From Ampullaceana balthica (Eukaryota; Mollusca; Gastropoda; Lymnaeidae): 64,000 nt of DNA. The DNA is taken from assembly GCA_944989445.1 (NCBI GenBank), contig CALYLW010000997.1:434751-498750 (forward strand), given 5' to 3'. Numbering within the stretch: position 1 is the stretch's first letter; every line of letters starts with the position of its first letter. The notes beneath the pieces were generated by a model that ran no database searches, had not been told where the DNA came from, and was given only the letters and a program-made list of their open reading frames with translations. The translations under genes were made by a program, and so were the position numbers. Shown here piece after piece: positions 36,301 through 46,793 of the stretch.

Positions 36301-37402
36301 AACGAATGCGGATGTTTTTGCATAAATTTTAGGAACCCCTGAACTCAAGCAATTGCCATACAAATATACTTTACGAGAATGTATCTTTAAAAGCCACCGA
36401 ATCATTTATCGATAAATAGTTTTAATATACATAAAAGACTTGAGTTCAAGTTATCATAGTTTCGTGGAAATAAATATAAGAAACGAACTTACGGGAAACT
36501 GCCATGGCTTGTTAGTTGTGGCGTGTTAAAAGATACGCAACAAGAGCGTTTCTCCTGAAACTAATTGTGATCAGAATAAATCTTGCTCTTAAATATTTCA
36601 AGTAGAAATGTGACAAGACTTGTTGACGTATTTGACAAAACACCATAACACTGAAGTTTTGTTGTATTGTCCCGATGGAAGACTGGGTGTAGAGAGTCCT
36701 GTGTGTAGAACTGCACCTTCAGTTGGTTGCCATGTTCTTATCTAATTGGTTTAATCTTTTCTTAAACCCAAATCAAAATTGTGAGCATGTTGGGGGGATT
36801 TCATTTGATTAACAAATGTTCTGAGAAGGGAAAACAATTTTTGTTCTTATTTCCTGAATATGTTTTTTACCTTATGTAAACGAATATTTTGTGATGTTTT
36901 TATGATTAATGCGTTTGTTAAAGGGATGACTGTTAAAGATTGTGTTTGACTCTTTTTAGGAAGTGGTCATCGATGGTCAAGAATACCTAAGCCATAACTT
37001 ATTGAACCGAATACAAAATTTAGTTTAACTAATATATACATAGAATATTTCTAGATGAAAACACAAAAAATGAATAACGAAATTCATTAAAATTGTTTAG
37101 ATAGAAAGTAGATTAAATTGCCTAATCCAGCAGAACGAAAGGTAAAGCGCCGATTACTTTTTTATTAAATCATTGTGATGTATCACAGAATCTAGCGAAA
37201 CTGGTGAAAACCAGATCCGTTGCCTAAAACGTCTGTACGGGACTTCTTGTTTCCTTACTGTGCATATACCGTTGTGTGAGAAACTAATTTAAACAATTCA
37301 AATCACATGCAACTTGTTAAATCGCAAATATCGATATCTCTAAAACAATTAATGACACTTACTCTTCATTAGAAGCAATACTACGACATTCCAAATCACC
37401 AT
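27206..37402 (-). CDS. lectin gene 3: secreted PAN-like plus C-type lectin-like protein
   Basis: Five exons, 37402-37363, 36226-36041, 32201-32022, 30513-30331, 27339-27206; 240 residues when joined in phase 1. Signal peptide MVIWNVVVLLLMK; PAN-like C-x3-C-x6-C-x11-C with an extra leading Cys; GSWLYES linker; CTLD with WVWVS, NYTEAKKNC, HLYTIKD, WIGLDDLEVENTFKWGDD, QPDDK, EDC, LNDKNC and FICE. QPD plus ND suggests a retained galactose-type site. Introns carry a TA-flanked MITE, a full hAT element, a LINE and a Helitron, making this the longest copy (10.2 kb). The exon 3 donor is off by one base: ACAG is followed by GGTTTG, so use of GT would shift the frame. Confidence 0.8.
27731..28555. repeat. 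59-bp tandem repeat split by a Helitron-like insertion
   Basis: Unit AGAGATAATCCTCAAAAACT followed by TAGTGGCAACATGTAGC. About one and a half copies lie at 27731-27805, then an inserted element, then copies starting at 28296, 28355, 28414 and 28474. The last copies (28430-28555) are ragged, with many missing bases. In gene 3 intron 4. Confidence 0.8.
27806..28281 (-). mobile_element. non-autonomous Helitron-like element, GGCGCC-rich end
   Basis: The minus-strand 3' end reads GGCGCCGCAGGCGCC, GCGCGCAGCACAAA, then CTAG at 27806-27809 followed by T, a Helitron-style terminus with a preceding hairpin. It shares AGCCCAACTAACTTGTCC, ATGTACACAAAGTA and AGCAGCGCACCAAATTACTG with the element at 54473-54872. 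The 5' end is uncertain. It splits the 59-bp array. Confidence 0.65.
28725..29985 (+). pseudogene. RTE-like LINE reverse transcriptase, broken
   Basis: Would copy LINE RNA into DNA. Visible in order: LTKAFDLVSRKGLLRILEKI, a frameshift near 28870, GVKQGCVLAPTLFGIFFSML, LLFADDAALTSHSE with the catalytic FADD, KTNIM, IEGNTLDVVEDFTYLGSNI, a stop near 29346, then NAQLTDRTKINVYQACVL, TLLYGSECWT, LRCLRRILQIKWQDKITN, RRLRWLGHVRRM and RKRGRPCLRFKDVCKKDM. The 5' part (endonuclease and start of RT) is missing. It lies in gene 3 intron 4 antisense to the gene. Confidence 0.88.
30331..30513 (-). CDS. gene 3 exon 4, CTLD core
   Basis: 183 nt, acceptor GAGTGCAG, donor G|GTATGG. Encodes ARGSHLYTIKDTDKLDILLN, FWIGLDDLEVENTFKWGDDD and LRGKLFHA. 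Confidence 0.9.
31234..31822. mobile_element. TA-flanked inverted-repeat element, 589 bp
   Basis: Ends are CCGTATATACTCGTTC at 31234 and its inverse complement at 31822, each flanked by TA (31232-31233, 31823-31824). Repeated GCCGACCCCC motifs lie inside both ends. The TA duplication suggests a mariner/Tc1-type source; no transposase is present. In gene 3 intron 3. Confidence 0.75.
32022..32201 (-). CDS. gene 3 exon 3, linker and CTLD start
   Basis: CTATTTCAG acceptor, then GSWLYESRDSNLSGEGPIYY and HTWVWVSTAALNYTEAKKNC. The expected phase 1 end (32022) is followed by GGTTTG, not GT; the nearest GT lies one base further on. One G too many in the run at 32020-32022 would explain it. Confidence 0.8.
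34026..35048 (+). pseudogene. hAT transposase relic (zf-MYM type)
   Basis: Three disconnected open pieces (34026-34262, 34374-34522 and 34860-35048) match the middle and end of hAT transposases. Stops, a frameshift near 34925 and the nested MITE break it. The DNA-binding N-terminus is not visible. Not functional. Confidence 0.75.
34523..34716. mobile_element. nested hAT-type MITE, 194 bp
   Basis: Ends CAGGGCTTGTCTTAG and, inverted, CAGGGCTGGTCTTAGG; flanks GCCGTACA and GCTGTACC agree at 6 of 8 bases. It interrupts the hAT transposase relic, so it is younger than that element. Confidence 0.75.
36041..36226 (-). CDS. gene 3 exon 2, PAN/apple-like domain
   Basis: 186 nt, donor G|GTAGGT. Encodes NIGAGGQGIGFRKNLDQHR, PLGPGWEDLCLLSC, IVGCVRLYKSCHSVRYDE and LCTPG. 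Shares PLGPGW with gene 4. Confidence 0.85.
37363..37402 (-). CDS. gene 3 exon 1, signal peptide
   Basis: ATG at 37402 gives MVIWNVVVLLLMK and one extra base before A|GTAAGT. It is shorter (40 nt) than in genes 1 and 2, but phase, hydrophobicity and position fit. Confidence 0.62.
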
Positions 37403-37995
37403 GATAGGCAAAAACTGATTGAAGTGTAATTGGTTTTGTTGGTCTGATGTTATGTGTCATGTTTTTGTGGATAGGTGAGTTTCGCTTTAAGAATGGACAC
37501 TATGTACAGTCAACTTTACAACTCTATCAAGTCAAAATCTAACCTTAATATGAAATTTAGTATCGTTCAGGCTATTTTTTAAATGTGGATAATTTTTTTT
37601 TAAAGTTTTTAAATAATCAAGATTCAGTCTCCACGGTTTTTATTGTTTTATTTTAAAAAAGTGTCGATCTTCTGCAGGAAATCGCCAGTACTTTAAATGG
37701 ATTTTGAAATGTGGTTATTAACATATTCTCCTCTGCAAAATAAATAAAGCGAGATAAACAATACTTTTGATGAATTAATTAATTAAACTGTTTATGTTTT
37801 TTTTTCAATTAAAATAATTCTTAAACGTAAACCTTTTACATTTCCTGATAGTTAAACATGAAACGAAATACTGATTCAACTCACTGCCCATATTAACAAT
37901 CTTTCTTACTTGGAAGATAAGACACATAAAAAAATAATCGGTTCTATTAGTGGTGAAATTTAGAACAGTAATTTACTAAACCGTATCCCCTAGTG

Positions 37996-38183
37996 CAGGG
38001 CCGTCTTAACGCATATGCCCGTTGGGCATTTGCCCGGGGGCCCACGAGCATAGGGGCCCCATGAGAATATGTTTATTTATAAATATTATGTATATGTATT
38101 TGTTATTCCTGTGGGAGGGGGGGCCCAGGGGCCCAACACTATTTCTTTGCCCGGGGGCCCAAAATCGTGTAAAGACGGCTCTG
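37996..38183. mobile_element. hAT-type MITE, 188 bp
   Basis: Inverted ends CAGGGCCGTCTTAAC and CAGAGCCGTCTTTAC with TTGCCCGGGGGCCCA just inside both; flanks CCCTAGTG and CCCTAGAG (7 of 8). No coding capacity. Lies between genes 3 and 4. Confidence 0.85.
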
Positions 38184-38533
38184 CCCTAGAGAGGCCTATG
38201 TGTTCTTGAATGAACATATCATTGAGAGCCAAGTTCAAACTGGGAACATTCAAAAACAGTTAAGAGTTATTAAAATTTGCAAAACGAATGACTGACATTT
38301 TTTGTAAAAATTAAATAGCAAATAAGCAAAATGAAGTTGCGAAATCCAGTTTTTATGTTGGTTTTTTTTTACAATCACAAATAAACAATGATATTATAAT
38401 AAATGATGGCTTTTATTGTATCGAGTCAGCAGATTTTTATTTACGTTATTAGCGATGAAAGGTATTTCTTTAAAATAACAACTATGGACATGGACTTGGC
38501 CTGGGAGACTCTACAAGTCTTCACGTGAACGAC

Positions 38534-38652
38534 TTATTTCTTCATCTCACACACGTAGTTGTATGACACGTCACAGCCATCCAAGTCCAAGGTGTTTGAT
38601 GCAGTCGTGTATTTGATGCAGTTTGGCGTTGTGGAACCTTGTCCTGGTGGCT
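38534..38652 (-). CDS. gene 4 exon 5, CTLD end
   Basis: 119 nt ending TAA (38534-38536), acceptor ATTCCCCAG. Encodes KPPGQGSTTPNCIKYTTA, LDLDGCDVSYNYVCEMKK. The calcium/sugar motif is lost, the cysteines are kept. AATAAA lies about 100 nt beyond the stop on the minus strand. Confidence 0.88.
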
Positions 38653-41600
38653 CTGGGGAATGTCAAGAAACATTTACTACGCGTGTGTCTGGTGTGATTT
38701 AAAGGCTCGTATGTATGGTTGCCAATTGTAATTTAGAGGGTTTTTAAAATGTAGTAAGAATAACTTACGGTTAGGTTAGCATACAATTTTCGATCATTTC
38801 TATCGTTAGTGGGAATATTTACAGAAGTGTGAGAGTAAACAACATTTTTTTAAACATGGCGATTACTCCTTACTCTGATTATTTTTTTTTATTTGGAGCG
38901 TTTTAGGGCAAATGTACATAAATTTGTAATAAACAATTTAACAATAAAATGTGTCATACTAATTATTTTAAATATCATAATGGTCAGGCATGAAGAACTT
39001 ATCCACTTAGCGGTATAAGCAATAAGGTAAGAGTTATAGGTGATTCGAATATAGTAAATACAAATCGATTTGCATCTATCAATCTTCTCGGCTTGTGGAA
39101 AACAATTGTGACCACAGCGTTAATAAGTTAAATGTAAAAAAAATCTTTTTTTAAAAAGGACACGCTTTTATTTACATATAGAAATTTCACTAAATATGTA
39201 TAATACAAAAAAAAACATTTTCCCCTAACTGAAAATTGAACCTCGTACCCCCATGTCGGCAATCGATCACGCTTATATTTCGGCCAGCAAGACTTGATGT
39301 TGATAGTACTTTTTAAAGTTATAATAATTGTATCCCTCTAGGGCGAATTGAGGCATGGTTCATTGACGCAAGTGATAATATTTTATATAGACAAAAACTA
39401 AAATCTAAAAGTGCAATAATTTCAATACGGTACATTCGATCGATCTGAAATTTTGATACAATGCATTGTCATCCAAGATCTATCTGTGGTAAAATTGTTA
39501 GATCTCTAGGACAATCAGAAGTGGTATAATTTTACGTTTCAAGTTTTGAAGGAAGGATGGAAGGAAGGGTGGATGGATACAACATACAAACATTGTGACT
39601 TAAATAAAAGCGTGTAAAAATACGAAGAAGACAAGAAATTAGCTTTTCTGTCAACGCGACAGACTACAATAACAACCTACTTTATCACTCAGCTTGGGCT
39701 TAACGCAATCGAAGAGATCAATTTTTTTTTATTTACACTATTAGTATTTTTAAATATACTTTAACCACTAAAAATTATAATATAATTTAACATTTTAAAC
39801 TCTGCCCCAAAGAACGCCTGAGAAGATGTGTAACTGAGATGACAGTTGCGTTAACTAAAGATTTAGAACTATGTAGAATTCAGACGAAAGATAATTATGT
39901 TTCGTTGTTTTTTAAGTTTATAAACATTTCTGTTTTTTTTTAATTAAAAAATTAGAACATTCAACCATCTGCCAAAGATGAGGAAGTGCTAGTAGAAAAG
40001 GTCATAACTGATGTTTCGTGTAGCAAATGTCTCACTCACTTGCCAGAAAGAGAAGCTGCGTTTGTGTGATAACCGTTTCGTCGTCCCCCCATTTGAGGGA
40101 ATCCTTGACCTTTAGGTCATCGAGTCCGATCCAGAACATGCCAACCATCTCACTGAGTGAAACCTTCAAGATATCCATCTTCATTATATCTTTGGTTGTG
40201 TATAGATTGCCCCCCTTGGCTAAACAGCATTTAGAGAAAATAATCAGCGCAGTTTAATTAATTTAAAAAAAAATTTAAGAAAACTTATTTTATCATACAA
40301 AAACGAAAACGATTAACAAGACTAAATAATATAGTGAAATAAACTGCGTTTAGAGACTCCAGTATAGTCCTTTGTATGATAAGAGTATTTTTAAGCTATT
40401 ATTGATATACAGTAACAATTTAATATTGAACCTGGCAAAATGTTCAAAGGATATGCAAGATATCATCTTTAAATCAAACGAATTTTCCTATCGTAATTTT
40501 AATTTTTTTATGAAAAACTTAGTTTTTGTTCCCAGATTTAGTAAGAATAAACGCATAGCATTAATGTCAACGTATTGATGTCATTGATAGAATATCTGTT
40601 TCATAGCACAACGGAACAGAGCTATCTTGTTGTCTTTTGTTATTGAATGCCGACATTTCCATGTGTATCTAATTTTGATATTTTGCTGTTTGGCTTTAAT
40701 CGACATCGGTAATCCTGCAGATTTTATGCATAATTATATGTTGTATTTCAGCTATTACAGCGCTAATTTGTAAGTCTTTCTAATTTCTAAGCCATTTTTT
40801 CGGCTCTCAACAGTAAATAGTCTGATGATGATGCAACCATTTTTTTTATTATCAAACTACATGCCGGATTGTCCGATAAGATGCCAAATGGAAATTTCTC
40901 ACTTACAAACAAAGAAAATAAGAATCAAACATCTAGTAACGAAATAAAAAAAAGAAATTGTCTTTAAAATATTTATTTATCTTCTAAGAACATTAAAATA
41001 GATGAATAATACTTTTAAAAAAATATATTCAGTCAGTAAATTTATTTTAGCATGGGTCGAGCCAGGTAAAAAACATCTGGCAGCAGTTCGCTAGGTAAAC
41101 AAAATGGACGTATCGTGACCACATTATGTATTATATAGAGCCGAAAAAATGCATTTGAAATTAAAAAGACTCACAAATTAGCGCTGTAATAGCTGAAATA
41201 CGACATATAATAATGCATTTAATAAATTAAAAATGTAAGTTCTCATGAGAAAATTAAATTTCGCTGTGAAATAATAAATTATAATATACGTGTAAAATCT
41301 GCAGAATTACCGATGTCGATTAAAGCCAAACAGCAAAATATCAAAATTAGATACAAATGGAAATGTCGGCATTCAATAACAAAAGACAATAAGATGGCTC
41401 TGTTCCGTTGTGTTATAAAACAGGTATTCTATCAATGACATCAAAAAATTTAAATTTCGTATGGCAAGCCTCAGGAAAAATCCTCATCACCAATCAGCGT
41501 GACAAGATACAGAACTCTGGCAGTAGAATAGTCAAGTTTTCATGTCCTCCAAGCCTTTTTACGCCAGCTTTGATTAACGGGAGATCGGTTAATTACAGAC

Positions 41601-43871
41601 AACCGATTGACTAAATGAGAACTTTATGGTGAGATCAAGTGTGGAAGACGCTTTGCCTGTGGCAGATTCAAACTAAAGGCTCTACTTAAATACGATGTGT
41701 CCATTGATACCCGGAAGCGTGAACAAATTACCAAAGATTTGGCACATTGTTGCGTTTTTTTTTAAATGTTTTGTGGCAACAAAGCTACAAAGAAATTGAA
41801 GCTAACAGCAAATCAGGCACTCATTGGAAATAACTAGTTATAATAGCAACGATCAACTCTGCACTGCTAGACGCCTCATCTCTCACTTGTTCTTTAGAAG
41901 GAAATACATTTTGTGCAGTTTCATTAGCCTCCTGCGCACCAACAAGCATAATTATAAACGGCACCAAATAAAATCCGATTTTTACAAACTTTTTCAATAT
42001 TTTTGGCGCACAAAGAAACACAGTATACAGGGAGTCCTCGAGTTTACGAGGTTGATCCGTTCTTAAGAAACGTCTTAACCCGAATTTCAGTGTAAGTCGG
42101 AAATCTCACATACATATATGTAAAGTACTGCACGTACAGGACTATACCAAAATGTTACAGTAAATGACATTTTTAAAAATATATAACAATTCCTAACCAC
42201 ATTAAAAAAAAGTTTTAAAAAAATATATAACCCGAGTGAGGGAAAGCGAGAGAGCGAGAGAGAGAGGGGTGCTGTAAACAACCATAGTGGCGTATGTACT
42301 GAGACTAAGCGTCTTCCTCTCACTACATCCACAACAAAGCATATCCTTTCCGCAGTGCGCTCGAAACATAAAAGCAGTTAATGACATGATAGCATTTTTT
42401 AAAAAAATATTATTTTTTTCCCATGAAAAAAAAACATATTTTTTAAAAGAAAAAACATAAAAAATACGAAATAACGCGTAATATGTTGTAATTTTTATTG
42501 GGGCGCGTTCGTAACCAACTTAAGTCGGGACCGTCATAACCCGAGGACTCCCAGTAATGGTATCTCTTTAAATTAATATTCAATTATAAGCGTTTATCTT
42601 TGCTTCTTTCCTCTGAACAAATATTTTAAAGTATTTACCTGTACAAGCGTTCCTCGCGTCCGTGTAGTTGAGTTGATCTGTTGACACCCACACACACACG
42701 CCCACGTCATTCGACCCGTGCCAGGTGTAGTCGGTGTCGGCGCAAACACGACCGTTGTAGTATATTGTGCCAGCTCTGAGATGACTTTGTGCACCAACAT
42801 TGACTAACGAGGAACCTGTCAAACGTCATAGGATTTAAGTCTTTGCATTCTGCAACATGGATGCCCGTCAAATCTACTGACCTCTAGATCAGTGTTTCTC
42901 AAAGTGGTGGACCGCGGACCTATGCCGGTCCGTGGGGCATCCGCAGCCGGTCCACAGAAGTTATCAAGAAAGGACATAAAAATATAGTTATTGTCCTTTC
43001 ATTAATAAGCACTTAAAATAAAACAAATAAATTGAATAGCATTTCGATATCACTCCAGTACAGTGAAAATAGTTCCCTGGTCCCTGATGCAATGGAAAAT
43101 TTCTGCCGCACCGCCATACTAAAAAGTTTGAGAAGCACTGTTCTAAATGACCTGGAAATATACTAAAAAGTTTGAGAAGCACTGTTCTAAATGGCCTGGA
43201 AATAGGCGAGTTTTATTTAAAATGCTATGGTGAGACCTGAAACGTTCATCAGTTGTCACTATCACAGTCCACACTCTCTGTGCCACAAAGACAATCATGC
43301 GGACCATATAAATTTCCAGTCTCCGCATGGAGAACATGGTTTTCCTGTGCCCTTTAATTAACGATATAAGCTACAGAAATATACAAACCGGTAATGCGCA
43401 AACATTACCATAACGATAATATTATGGGAACTTATGAAGCTTTGGCACCCCAGCTAGGGCCTGGGCTCAATGCGTTTGACATAAAAAGATAAAGATATAT
43501 TTAATTTTTATTAGCATACATAACATTCATATACTATCAAAACATACAATGACATGGATGGCACATATTACTAAATGACAAAAGAAGCTTGCTCTCAACT
43601 GCACACATACAGCTACATTATTTTGAATGCTTTGAAACAATGTGAGGTAGTCTAAACACAAAAAGAGATACTAAGTTGTACTGACGCACCGGGTAGACAG
43701 AAGTGGCTACCCTCGTAAAACATGATGCTATGACATGACTGGTAGATCTGCAGACATCTCATGACACACGACAGAACGTTGGCGTCCGTCCATCCGGGAC
43801 CCAGAGGGTGAAAGGACCTGTGACCGTCAGTGTTGAGTTTAAATACAGCAGCTTGGGCCTCCATGGTAGAT
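38534..43871 (-). CDS. lectin gene 4: PAN-like plus C-type lectin-like protein, first exon not found
   Basis: Exons 43871-43690 (5' edge uncertain), 42815-42639, 40219-40040 and 38652-38534. Same plan as the others: PAN-like, GSSLVN linker, CTLD with VCVWVS, NYTDARNAC, NLYTTKD, FWIGLDDLKVKDSLKWGDDE, PPGQ, NC, LDLDGC, YVCE. The sugar loop reads KPPGQGS, so neither EPN nor QPD is present; the domain probably works, if at all, by another mode. Exon 2 is one base out of phase with any nearby acceptor. No convincing signal exon was found between 43872 and 49505; an ATG-containing LTSLFCIL piece at 44256-44282 with a GTGAGT donor is a weak candidate with the wrong phase. Confidence 0.75.
39158..39618. 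repeat. dispersed repeat with inverted ends
   Basis: ACACGCTTTTATTTA-type ends occur inverted at about 39164 and 39600-39615. The middle contains GGTACATTCGATCGATCTG and a 100-bp block shared, in the opposite orientation, with 53500-53840 and with 60844-60960. Probably a non-autonomous transposon of unknown class. In gene 4 intron 4. Confidence 0.6.
40040..40219 (-). CDS. gene 4 exon 4, CTLD core
   Basis: 180 nt, GCTGTTTAG acceptor and A|GTGAGT donor. Encodes AKGGNLYTTKDIMKMDILKV, MFWIGLDDLKVKDSLKWGDD and QLLFLA. It sits under an unrelated plus-strand chance frame. Confidence 0.88.
40573..41443. repeat. large inverted repeat, arms about 235-305 bp
   Basis: The left arm 40573-40807 and right arm 41137-41443 are close inverse complements (for example GAATGCCGACATTTCCATGT and GGCTTTAATCGACATCGGTAAT-type blocks in both). 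The right arm has about 70 extra bases. The 330-bp spacer shows nothing recognisable. Lies in gene 4 intron 3; a foldback element or local inverted duplication. Confidence 0.85.
42028..42554. mobile_element. TA-flanked inverted-repeat element, Tigger-like, 527 bp
   Basis: Ends CAGGGAGTCCTCGAGTT and, inverted, CTGGGAGTCCTCGGGTT, each beside TA (42026-42027, 42555-42556). The inner TACGAGG...GATCCGTTC wording resembles pogo/Tigger-type elements. No transposase. In gene 4 intron 3 close to exon 3. Confidence 0.8.
42639..42815 (-). CDS. gene 4 exon 3, linker and CTLD start
   Basis: 177 nt, TTTGACAG acceptor and G|GTAAAT donor, phase 1. Encodes GSSLVNVGAQSHLRAGTIYY, RVCADTDYTW and VCVWVSTDQLNYTDARNAC. 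Intact reading frame. Confidence 0.88.
42890..43140 (-). mobile_element. hAT-type MITE, 251 bp, relative of 3332-4133
   Basis: Left end CAGTGTTTCTCAAAGTGGTG and right end, inverted, CAGTGCTTCTCAAACTT; CTCTAGAT and TTCTAAAT flanks agree at 6 of 8. GACCGCGGACC and CCGGTCC motifs match the right end of the 802-bp element, which it resembles inverted. The right end plus flank (about 44 bp) is duplicated in tandem up to 43206. Confidence 0.8.
43690..43871 (-). CDS. gene 4 exon 2, PAN/apple-like domain
   Basis: Donor CCCG|GTGCGT. Encodes MEAQAAVFKLNTDGHR, PLGPGWTDANVLSCVMRC, LQIYQSCHSIMFYEGSHF and CLPG, keeping C-x3-C-x6-C-x11-C. Candidate acceptors at 43871 or 43874 leave phase 2 instead of the family's phase 1. 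Confidence 0.78.
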
Positions 43872-43874
43872 CTG

Positions 43875-45016
43875 CTGTCCAAGGACACAGTTTAAGCGAA
43901 TTGGTCAATGTAATTTTTTTAATCAACTCATTTTTGATATAATTTAGAGCTTGCAAATATACTTTTATGTCGCAGTTAGTAAATATTATTTGGAGCGTTT
44001 TTACCTGTAAAATTGAGATATGAACAAAAATAACTTTTAAAACTTTTTTGTACTATGTCAGCTTTTCTAAGCCAGGGTCTATTTCCACATCCGATTGAAA
44101 AACTGAAATGTTAATATCCTTAATGTGCACTGTAAAAGTATATCACTATATATCACTATATGTTTTATACGGCTGTTGATTCTCCGTGTTATTATAAATG
44201 AATGTTAAAACAATTTCTGCATTATATCTACACCAAGCGTGAATAAACAAACTCACCAAAATACAAAATAGACTCGTTAACATTTATTTCCTCAGCAGTT
44301 ACTGTTTCCTTTCCTGGCCTACCCCCATACTAAGTTCAATAACTTTCATGTTTCTGGTGCTTAAGCTCGATAAAAAAAAATATTAACAATTAACGTATTT
44401 GGAAAGTTAAACTTCACTATCAGGCATAAAAAGATAATGTCGTCGTCCTCGCCCGAAAAAAATGAAGTTATCTGTTAATCTTTTTGTTTTTATAAACTGA
44501 TTTTGAAATTGATAGCTGGATCGACCTGATATCTTCCATGCTAGATAATCAATTTAATAATCGAAGTCTAATACTTTTTGTTTGAAATCAATACAAAATC
44601 ATATTTTTAAACAAACATTTTGGATTTTTTTTTAAATTAAAATGATATCATGTAAAACAGTTATTTTCTGATAACACAGTTTCTATAGCCTCACAGTTAA
44701 ACCTCTGAAACAGATATGATTTCCGTATCGTAATTATTAGGGGCACTACAGCCGATGTGAAGCCCTGGCATCCTTCCATTAACACATCATAACTAGAAGT
44801 ACTACAGCCTACTAAGAATGTGTTAAGTTCGACTAGATCCTATCGCATTATACAACAATCTACTACATTCTACTCCATTCTACTACAATATACTACATTC
44901 CACTGCATTCTAATATAATCTAATACAAATCTACTGGATTCGCTAATCATGAACTTTTATTTCCGTGCTCGATATGAACATTTTAAAAAAAAATAATCAC
45001 TCATCAACCTCGGTGG

Positions 45017-45018
<2 letters not shown>
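43875..45018. other. 5' flank of gene 4, no further exon identified
   Basis: No gene other than the weak exon 1 candidate at 44256-44282. AT-rich; a run of CTACATTCTACTacattc-like near-repeats at about 44860-44935. Confidence 0.35.
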
Positions 45019-45081
<63 letters not shown>

Positions 45082-45102
45082 AGATAGATATATATAGTGA
45101 GA
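45019..45102. repeat. TA/TAGA microsatellite
   Basis: About 30 TA dinucleotides followed by a few TAGA units. Confidence 0.92.
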
Positions 45103-45880
45103 CGCTTGACCTTTCAAATTATATCTTGACTTACATCGCTTGCATATTGTCTAACAGTGCTGTAACCTTCAAAGAATGGGGGGGGGGAGTTTTTAAAGAA
45201 TCCCATCAACAAAAAGTACTCCATCTCCATCATTATCTATAAAAGAATTAACAGAACCATATTTTTGCCTTCCCTGGATTTTTCACTTCCATGTAAAGAG
45301 ATTCTGATTAGTAATTTTTAAGGAGCTATCTATCACTTCCATTCAGCAAAAGATTGTTCCTTGTCTTTTTTACTATCACCTTGAAGTTAATCTTTTGATA
45401 TTTTACGAAGATAAGAGTTGTAGGAAAACGACATTGATAAATAATCCCTTTAAACGTTATTTTTTTCAAGCGAAGAAATGGTAGTTTTACTTTATATAAA
45501 ATTGAAGCTCTTGTAAAAAAAAATATCATAAACATTTAATATGCCAGTCATTATACACGATGTATCCATGCAGTGATGTTATTATTTTTTTTAAATGTAT
45601 AGATTTTGCTAATAAATTCAATTACTTAACTGAATTTAAATAATAAACTCTCCAGTAAAACTCATAAATAATAACTTTCATAAACATTTGTTCGCCGCCA
45701 AGATCGGGTTCCCTAATACTATCAATTATGAATACCCGGCCTCGAGCAGTATATTTTGTAAAGATCAAAATCTACTACTTTTCTTCATCGGCGAATTCAT
45801 ATTCAGGATAAATATGAGTGCCAAATTTAATGAAGAAACATCCATCCAAGTAGAAACGTAGGTGGGGAAAAATCATGTGT

Positions 45881-46293
45881 GATCACCTTGTTACCGACCA
45901 CCTTGTTACTGACCACCTTGTTACTGATCACCTTGTTACTGACCGCCTTGTTATTGACCGCCTTTTTACTGACCACTTTGTTACTGACCACCTTGTTACT
46001 GACCACCTTGTTACTGACCACCTTGTTACTAACCACCTTGTTACTGACCACCTTTTACTGACCACCTTGTTACTGACCACCTTGCTACTGACAACCTTGT
46101 TACTGACCACCTTGTTACTGACCACCTTGTTACTGACCACCTTGTTACTGACCACCTTGTTACTGACCACCTTGCTACTGACCACCTTGTTACTGACCAC
46201 CTTGTTACTGACCACCTTGCTACTCACCACCTTGTTACTGACCACCTTGTTACTGACCACCTTGTTACTGACCACCTTGTTGCTGATAGCCTT
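45881..46293. repeat. 15-bp minisatellite, about 27 copies
   Basis: Unit GACCACCTTGTTACT. Because 15 is a multiple of three, frames on both strands stay open for 60-150 codons (VTDHL, LLTTL or NKVVS repeats). One 14-bp unit near 46050 switches the plus-strand frame. No start context, signal or splice site suggests a real protein. Lies between genes 4 and 5. Confidence 0.92.
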
Positions 46294-46793
46294 GCAGCAC
46301 AAGAGTGTTATCCTTAGTGCACTCTGTAAATTTTAGCCATCTCTTTGGTAAAGTCTACACGCTGAAGCAAGCGTGTAGACTGATTAAAGAATAGCCATAT
46401 AGTTCAATGTAGCTAAAAAGCACTTCACAGCAGATGAACGAAATAATTTTAGACTTCCATATTGTTAAATTGCTTATCTCTCTAAATCTAACTTTACACA
46501 AGAAAAATAAATTTCACTCATATTGCTGGCATTGATATATGACTGTGACCTGAAATTCTGGCTATTTTTAAATCCTTTATATTAACTTGTGGTGTCTGGT
46601 TGTTTGCCGAAAAACTTTGGAACGATTTTAACCCAATTCCTGGTAAGCTAAAGAGCTGAAATTTTGAAGGCAGACTCGTGCCGATGATAAAAATGATGTA
46701 TCAAAATTTCAGATCCATCGAATGTATTGTAATTAAATTATTGAATTTTTAGATTATCTTTATTTATATCTATGTAACATGTTAATTTTTGTG

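Noticed and set aside
40027..40257. Plus-strand 76-residue frame
   Set aside because: It is the antisense shadow of gene 4 exon 4, which has the lectin motifs and splice sites.
41821..42027. Minus-strand frame with a hydrophobic VPFIIMLVGA segment, like a signal peptide
   Set aside because: It has no ATG before the hydrophobic part, ends at the edge of a TA-flanked element, and fits no exon phase of gene 4.
44256..44282. Possible first exon of gene 4 (ATG, hydrophobic LTSLFCIL, GTGAGT)
   Set aside because: It ends in phase 0, which does not fit exon 2 in any reading; kept only as a weak candidate.
45875..46336. 153-residue plus-strand frame of VTDHL and LLTTL repeats
   Set aside because: Explained by the 15-bp minisatellite, open on both strands.
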